From positions 294,028,044 to 294,092,043 of the forward strand of contig CM057337.1 of the NCBI GenBank assembly GCA_030015575.1: 64,000 nt of DNA, written 5' to 3'. Shown one piece after another: positions 57,587 to 64,000 of the stretch (position 1 is its first letter; each line of letters starts with the position of its first letter). The DNA comes from Agapanthus africanus. Its lineage: Eukaryota > Streptophyta > Magnoliopsida > Asparagales > Amaryllidaceae. A model generated the notes under the pieces. That model was not told the origin of the DNA. It saw nothing but the letters and a program-made list of their open reading frames with translations, and did no database searches. The translations under genes were made by a program, and so were the position numbers.

Positions 57587-58814
57587 CCTCATCGAATAAG
57601 GTGCGGGGTATATCATATATACCGCTGTGCAAAGCAAGAACTGTAGCTACCTGTTTTATTTTAAAATTCGATTCTACAACATCTTAGGTTTCTTATCTTT
57701 CATTAATCACATTAATGAAGTCCCATCATTTAAATACCTAAACATCACAGATAGATATGACGTACACTTATGCCATCCGCATTCGCCTCGATGTCCCCTC
57801 GTGCACCGTTAGGTTAGGTAACTAACGATAGAGCAGGGCAGGGCTAGCGCGGGTGTAAAACATAAGTAACGTCTATATAATATATCATATATACTATATA
57901 CTATATCCATCACAGAATCACATCACAGATATCGCAGCAGAATAAACATATGAAATATTGGATATACTAGGACGTTCGTGTTTTCAATACGAGCCAGTAT
58001 AAAACACGGATTCCACGGTCGTGATGAATAGCCAATCCCACACCCCTAGACCCCTACGAGAGCGGCAAGCAACCCTGCCAATTCTAGGGTTAGGAGACCC
58101 GGACTCGACACCTCGAGTTGGTCTCCCACTGGACCCCAGAACCCGGTTACTTGTGCTCCCCTCCTTGGGTCTATCCTAGTGCAGAAAAGTAAATAATATA
58201 CAAAGGGTGACAACTCCCGCTTCCTGGAAGTGCCCCGAATAAAAGAATATTACATAAAAGTTTTTACATGAATGAAAATGAAAAACACTCATCTCACATA
58301 AAAACCCCCGGCTATTCGAACACGACGATCCAATATAACATATCCAGCAACACATAACATCACATGTCATCAACGTAAGTAAGTATGCATACCCCAATTG
58401 TCGTTGATGTATAGCAACGAAACCGGCGATATGAACATACTACACTTACGGTCACAGAAAAGAAAGTGTAAAACTACAACAATTGGAATCCGCAACTTCT
58501 TTAGACATCACATGCCTAACAGTTACAAACCCCGCATTTTAGTCTCATTATCGAAAACTCTTTTCAATATCGTATGGGACTAAACTGCTAGATTTATAAC
58601 ATTCATCCAGTTATCTCATAACTGTTTGTGAATTCCAATTATTGTATCCAATTCCGGATAAATAGAATATATCAAACTTTCCGATCGAACATTCGAACAC
58701 CCAAATTTTCCCGACACCGATCAACACATGAAATAGGTTCAAAGACATTCACTTCATACCTCAGTACCAACGGTCCAGCCGTAGAAGGGTCAAGCCAACG
58801 CCTCACATGTGGCA

Positions 58815-58861
58815 CGCCGTACTGCCCCAAACCCGAAGGTTCAAAGGGCAGTTCAAGACGG
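58815..58861 (-). other. C6 primer-distal leader hairpin
   Basis: In sense orientation the arms CCGT, ACTGCCC and AACC pair with GGTT, GGGCAGT and ACGG around a short loop, about 580-620 nt from the primer site. Counterparts are in C7 (63309-63355) and, with a different sequence, C2. Confidence 0.6.
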
Positions 58862-59192
58862 TCACATAATCGAGTTAAGGTTTGTTGTCTTCTAGAGGGA
58901 CCATCGCGTTACTTGCACTACTCAGAACGTCTTTTAACCACACAATAATCCAACACTTGGATATTCCGGCAGGGGAAAACCTGGGTATTTATATCCGGTC
59001 GAACTCTTTAACATATTCTACAATTATCTGGAAAAACACTTAGACAAAAATTTGATAACCCGATTGAATAAACGAATCCCCAAAGCAACCCCAAAATACT
59101 CTTCTGTGAAGTCACAATAAAATATCCCAGAAAACACAGCATTGAATTATATGAGTTACTGTGCAAAAATAATTATTCCAGGGAACAGTAAG

Positions 59193-59239
59193 ACCGCGGA
59201 AGCGCCGCACATGCCCAGCATGTGCCGCCCTTCCGCGGT
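59193..59239 (-). other. C6 GC-rich hairpin near the primer site
   Basis: Arms of 21 bases, ACCGCGGAAGCGCCGCACATG against CATGTGCCGCCCTTCCGCGGT, with two mismatches around a CCCAG loop, about 200 nt from the primer site. Confidence 0.75.
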
Positions 59240-59424
59240 GGAAAAGTGGAATTAGTCCCTCGTGTTTCACAGTAATTCTAATAACACCCTGCTTGATTTT
59301 CTACATATTTTTAATTGACAAAAAACCGAATTTTTAGAAAAAGTCCAGAGAGCATTTTTAGGTTTTGGATTTCGGTTCGATCGGGTTTCAAACGTCGACG
59401 GGACTTCCCCTAAGGCTCTAGCTA

Positions 59425-59437
59425 GTCTCTGATACCA
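59425..59437 (-). other. C6 primer binding site
   Basis: The minus strand reads TGGTATCAGAGAC, one base from the 5' LTR. It differs at one position from the TGGTATCAGAGCC of its relatives. Confidence 0.88.
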
Positions 59438-59438
59438 G

Positions 59439-60670
59439 TGAAAGGTTCCTAGGCACCCTAGTGGGTTCTCACAAGGCATCGAACATGCCAAATTAAAATT
59501 TTTAGTGCCGAGAAACCCTAGACTACGGATCTTAGACTAGATGTTTAGGCGAAATAGAAAACTAGTTAACAGTTAACTACTAGGATACGGAAATTACAAC
59601 CTTTGTAGATCCGGATATCCACCTCCACGGCTCCGCAACGTCATGTCCTTGCTGTCCATCATGAATCCTCGACTCGATCATCGGCTTCATCGGGAAAGCA
59701 AGCGGAATAGGCCGTCGGCTTTGTGTCAAAGACGATCTACGTCGAGGTTGCACAAACTCAAGCTCCGACTTCACAAACTTGTGAAACTTGTGAAGTAAAC
59801 ACCCAAAACAACTTGGCAAGAGGAAGAGGGTGAAGAAATAGGAGGTGGGTTCACTTTAGATTTGGATTTAACTCACTAGATCTCAACTTGCCATTTTTGT
59901 AGCAAGCTTGAAGAAGAAGAAGAAGATGAGCTCAAGAAGAGATTATGATAAGTCTTCTTATAAAAATAAATATAAATCAAATACTTATCATAACTTGAAC
60001 TAGGGTTAAGTGTAGAGAATTAACCATGGTCACTTTGATGGGTTAGGGTTAAGCATGAAGATAAGGATGGTTAGCAAAGTCAAAGCTTCATGAAGCTTCA
60101 ATATAAAACAAACTTAGCCACCATTCTTATCATAACTAATTTCAAATAAATAAATAAATAAATAAATGAAAATGCAAAACCCTAATTATCATATTAACCA
60201 TGGATTAATTTTATACACTTAACTAAATGATCAAGTATCATCAAACATGATACAAAAAAAGTGCACGAAAGTATATCACATATACAATGTGCAATCGAAG
60301 TGAGAAAAATCCGTTTAAAGTGAACCAATACTAGTTAATGCAAAGTAATATATCAAATATATAATTATACATTAAATCATTAAATCAACACTTGATTCAA
60401 TGATCCGGTTATATCGCATACAACCGACTAGTATGTAATGTATCGATTTATCGAATCAATGATTCGATAACTAGGTCATATTGAATATAACCAATCGAAA
60501 CATATATCGCGAGAATGAAGTGCGGTATCACATACACGCATTATTCTCGGTCCTGCACATATCTCATATGCGCTCCTATTTCGTTTCGCTTGAGCCAGGA
60601 AACCTCTGTGTAGGACTCTAAAGACTCGTCAATACGCCGGTAGCAGATGATGATCATATCAAGCACCCAC
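59439..60670 (-). repeat. C6 5' LTR, visible part
   Basis: Nearly identical to the matching part of 51092-53317, cut at 60670 by C7 (left flank cccac). Confidence 0.93.
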
Positions 60671-62765
60671 TGTTGGATATATGTATGCCCTAGAGGCCAT
60701 TATGTGATAGTTGATGTATCTATACATGTATATATATTCAGTTTGCATTCTTGCTCGACATGATAGTATGCTATCTGGTTTCTCTTTATCTGACATGTTG
60801 ATTTGATCATGCTTTTATTTCATTCATACATGCTGATAAAGCCCTAAGGATATCGGCTTGACTACTCTGATTATGATGGAGATCATACTAGTGGGACATC
60901 TGTAGTCTATAAGCATATCCTGAAATGTCCCTAGTCGGAGGTGTATTGAGACGGGGCATCGATATACCAGAGTAGACTAGCGTATATGATACTAGACCCA
61001 TGTGATGGGCGACGGATGTTCCCACATTCGTCGATGTTTGACATCAAGATCATATACGGGTGCTCAGTGTTGACTGGGTACACTGGACGGACTCGCCGAG
61101 AACTCCTATATGGAATTATATCTATCGTCGGATAGCAGTTCTCAGGTGACACTGGTACAGGTTAGTCTGTAGACCCGAGATCGTCATGGAGTCTTGTGTG
61201 TTCTCCCACTGTACTTTGATTGCCACCCTACCACGGCTCTACTGAGTCGTGCAAACAGGTGGCCGTTGGGTACAGTCCCGAGACACACGAAGGCAATGAG
61301 CGATAGGAGGGGTTTCGTCTCTCCCGGTATTGGGAGTTGATGCTGTGCTGTGCTCGACTGGTTATAACAGCAAGTCCCTGGCCAGGGCTGCTGAGACTTA
61401 CTGATAAGTGTTATCAGTAGTTTCTCGATCTGTTATAGACCATTCACCGACACGACTTATTGAGTTATTGGGGTCGACGTGACCATCCCTAGGCTCGATA
61501 TGCAGCATATCTGACGAAGAGACCGGACTGTACGGTAGTGTTGCCGGATGGCTCGATGGGAGTTGTAGCAGGTTCGCTTGTTGTCTTCTGATCGCTCAAT
61601 ACCCGGGTGGCCGTTACGTTTAGCTGACCTCTTGCGGCTTGAGGGCACTTGATATGATCATTACCCTCTGCCGGCGTATTGACGAGTCTTAGAGTCCCAC
61701 AGAGGAGTTACCCAGTCCAGGCGAAACGTTGTGGTGCGCATATGCGATATGCGCATACACCCGATTGAAATGTGCGTATATGATACCGAACATTGATCGG
61801 GTGAATTGCTTTTGGTGGGGTCATATGAGATATGACCGGATTGATAAATCAAGTGTTGATTTATCATTTAACCATAAGTTGTCTCACTTGAAACCTTTCT
61901 AGGGTTTGATGGATGTATGCATGCATGAATGTGTTTCTTTTTTTCTTTTCTAGTTTCATGCACATGAAGATGTGCATACATGTACACATACATACATCAA
62001 ACCATCATGGTTGATTATATATGGAAATGGTGGCAATATAAGCTTCACACTATAGATTAAACTATGGATAATTATTTAATTTTGGTTTTAAAAGAAAATG
62101 AAAAGGAAAGGATAATTATGCTAGTTTCTACATGCTTCTTTTAACCTAACCATTCTCACCCACCACTAAACCATGGTTATCTTTTCCTTTATCATTCTAA
62201 ACCCAAGTTAAATTAATCATCCATCATTTAATCATGGTTAGAGTCAAGAAGGATTAAATATATATAGTGATATTTATTTTCTTTTGGAAGTTAACCTAAG
62301 GGTTATCATTTTATCTCTTGAAAGCAAAAGCCACCATCTTCATTCTCCTCCATCTCTTGCTCTCTTGATTTTCCTAGTGAGCAAATACCACTCAAAGATA
62401 GGTTTTTGAAGTGAGATTCCACACCACAACATCATTCTACACAAGCTTAGCCGCTTCGTTTAGAGTGTTTCCTTCGGTTTGTCGAAGTTGCGAGTTTGGA
62501 CGGATATCTCCGTGGTGGATCGTCGTGGATACAAGAGGACATCAAGAGGACCTCGACTCAACACCAAAGAGCCTAAGGAGCGAAGCAAAAACGGGAGCTA
62601 CAAAGGTTGTAGCCTTCAAACCCTAACTTTTGTTAGCTTTAAGTTTAGTAAACCCTAATTTTCTAGGATCTATCCTTTGCATGTTAGCTTAGCACCATAA
62701 AAAATCATAACTTTGGGTCATTTGATGCTTCAAAACACTTCATAGGGTGCTATACTAACCTTACA
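60671..62765 (+). repeat. C7 5' LTR (2095 bp)
   Basis: TGTTGGATAT to AACCTTACA, with the family block GCCCTAGAGGCC, CCCTGGCCAGGG at 61376-61387, and a stem-loop at 62389-62413. Confidence 0.9.
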
Positions 62766-62766
62766 T

Positions 62767-62779
62767 TGGTATCAGAGCC
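62767..62779 (+). other. C7 primer binding site
   Basis: TGGTATCAGAGCC one base after the LTR end. Confidence 0.92.
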
Positions 62780-64000
62780 GACCTAGAACATTAGGCGACC
62801 TTTTTGCGGAGTAAAAAGTCCGATCGAAACAAAAATACGGGTTTATGGGATGCTCTCTGGAAATTTTTTAAAAATTAATCTTTTTCAGAATTAAAAATTC
62901 TCAAAAATTAGAGCAGGTAAAAATTAAGAGATCTGGAAAATCCGTACCAATGAACAGTTAAACGGAGCGCGGAAGCGCGGCATAAGAAGGCTTATGCCGC
63001 TCTTCCGCGGCCAAATGTGGGGCCCTCTGATATTTCTTTGTACAGTGATTTTCTTTACCTGCTACAGTACATTTTGAGAGTATTTAATCTGAATCTTCTG
63101 TTGAAAATTCTGGAGATGGTTTTGAACTAGTTGTTTCGATCGGAGTTTTCATTTCGTATTTCTTTTCCGGGTAAACTAGAAAGTATTGAAGTGTTTGAAC
63201 GATTATCATTTACTCAATATTCACGGGGTTTAAATAGTTTGGAGATGTGTGCAAGTCTTTTTGCGGTGGTCCCTCTAGAAGACAACAAACCTTAACTCGA
63301 TTATGTGACCGTCTCGAACTGCCCTTTGAACCTTAGGGTTTGGGGCAGTACGGCGTGCCACATGTGAGGCGTTGGCTTGACCCTTCTACGGCTGGACCGC
63401 CGCTACTGTGTCACACTCCGGATCTTTGAACCCTGCTCAAGTGTTGAGCTTTAGTGAATCTTGGGTGCTTGACAGTTCGTTCGAAAACTTTAATACTGTC
63501 TGTTTATCTGGAATGTGATACAATATGTGGAATTCAAATAGTGTAGACATGAAATACGAAATATGTGATATTTCGCATTTATGATGTCTAATGAGAATCT
63601 GGATTCCAAATATTGTAGTTTTACACTTTCTTTTCTGTGACCGTAAGTGTAGTATGTTAGATATCGCCGGTTTCGTTGCTATACATCAACGACAATCGGG
63701 GTACGCATACTTACTTACGTTGATGATATGTGATATTATGTGTTGCTGAGATATGATGTGCAGGATTGTCGCGATCGAATAGCCGGGGGGTTTTTGTGAG
63801 ATGAGAGTTTTGTATTTTCATTCATGTAAATTCAAATGTAATGTAATATTCTTTTATTTGGGGCACTTCCAGGTTGCGGTTGTGTCACCAGTGTTGTATA
63901 TTATTTACTTTTCCGCATTAGGATGGACCCAAGGAGGGGAGCACAGGTGACCGGGTTCTGGGGTTCAGTGGGAGGCCATCTCGAGGAGTCGAGACCGGGT
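62780..64000 (+). other. C7 leader, cut by the window edge
   Basis: No coding sequence seen. It holds the GC hairpin (62967-63011) and the primer-distal hairpin (63309-63355), at the same distances from the primer site as in C6. The three-hairpin array would be expected about 950 bases past the window edge. Confidence 0.75.
62967..63011 (+). other. C7 GC-rich hairpin near the primer site
   Basis: GCGCGGAAGCGCGGCATAAG pairs with CTTATGCCGC and TCTTCCGCGGC around an AAGG loop: a stem of about 20 bp with one mismatch and one bulge. It is the strongest single hairpin seen in the window. Confidence 0.8.

Larger units (their letters stand above)
56578..59424 (-). other. C6 untranslated leader
   Basis: About 2.8 kb with no credible coding sequence. 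It holds an acceptor-like site (about 56610), three-hairpin array (57056-57253), conserved CGTAGCCCTCCGTC block (about 57290), paired 37-nt hairpins (57405-57441, 57550-57586), conserved block (about 57770-57870), and hairpins at 58815-58861 and 59193-59239. Confidence 0.8.
51092..60670 (-). mobile_element. C6: very young copia element lacking gag, host of C7
   Basis: 3' LTR 51092-53317 (2226 bp) and 5' LTR 59439-60670 (the rest is beyond C7). Over the shared 1.23 kb I count about three substitutions and two small length changes, about 0.25%, near 0.1 million years at 1.3e-8 per site per year. Polypurine tract, a long open pol frame, leader and primer site are present. The parts are protease, integrase, RT and RNase H; no gag domain. 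The pol part looks whole. It is closely related to C2 in LTR length, leader and N-terminal stretch. Confidence 0.93.
60671..64000 (+). mobile_element. C7: youngest copia insertion, LTR and leader only in window
   Basis: Plus-strand LTR (60671-62765), primer site and the first 1.2 kb of leader, running off the right edge. The leader is close to that of C6 (for example CTAGAGGGACC, ACTGCCC and CATGTGAGGCGTTGGC blocks), so C7 belongs near the C2/C6 group. Because it interrupts C6 it must be younger. Its coding part and second LTR are not in the window. Confidence 0.9.

Overview
The window looks like repeat-packed heterochromatin of a plant with a large genome. I found no host protein gene, tRNA, rRNA or CRISPR array. 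Almost every base can be assigned to LTR retrotransposons, most of them nested inside one another. The plant origin is inferred from single-ORF Ty1/copia elements of the Tork/Angela (BARE-like) kind with initiator-Met-type primer sites (TGGTATCAGAGCC), LTRs of about 2.1-2.2 kb and leaders of about 2 kb. The species cannot be told from sequence alone. Labels C0-C7 (copia) and G1-G3 (gypsy-type) are mine.

Left third (1-18738): G1, a gypsy-like LTR tail (1-1268), lies in the 5' LTR of C1. C1 is an old, heavily decayed plus-strand copia element (1269-17902). Its 3' LTR is split by G2 (9983-17674), a minus-strand non-autonomous gypsy-type element with a gaaga target duplication, no recognisable pol and one unusual 578-codon ORF. 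Then come a third gypsy-like LTR tail (G3, to 18472) and an old copia LTR fragment (C0, 18473-18738).

Right two thirds (18739-64000): C2 (minus strand, broken) starts at 18739. Its 5' LTR took C3 (27071-47618, broken, exact accct duplication). The 5' LTR of C3 took C4 (36666-47090), which looks whole. Further along, the C2 5' LTR was split by C5 (from 49406), C5 by C6 (from 51092, long ORF open), and C6 by C7 (from 60671, opposite strand, running off the window). LTR divergence counted by eye falls in the order the nesting demands: C1 about 7% (sample), C3 about 3%, C4 about 1%, C6 about 0.25%; C7 must be younger than C6.

The most interesting signal is RNA structure rather than protein. In all five copia elements whose leader is fully visible (C1, C2, C3, C4, C6) the untranslated leader carries three small hairpins of form UUGGC-NNNN-GUCAA, spaced about 85 and 90 nt. 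Each is held inside an outer stem whose sequence changes between elements but usually still pairs. The four-base loop is largely shared by the three hairpins of one element and differs between elements. Upstream of them sit one or two 37-nt hairpins with covarying stems, and the LTR end carries further covarying hairpins. I suggest a packaging, dimerisation or translation-control domain; this is inference. A second point is a lineage (C2 and C6) that encodes protease-integrase-RT-RNase H but no recognisable gag, seen in one old and one very young insertion.
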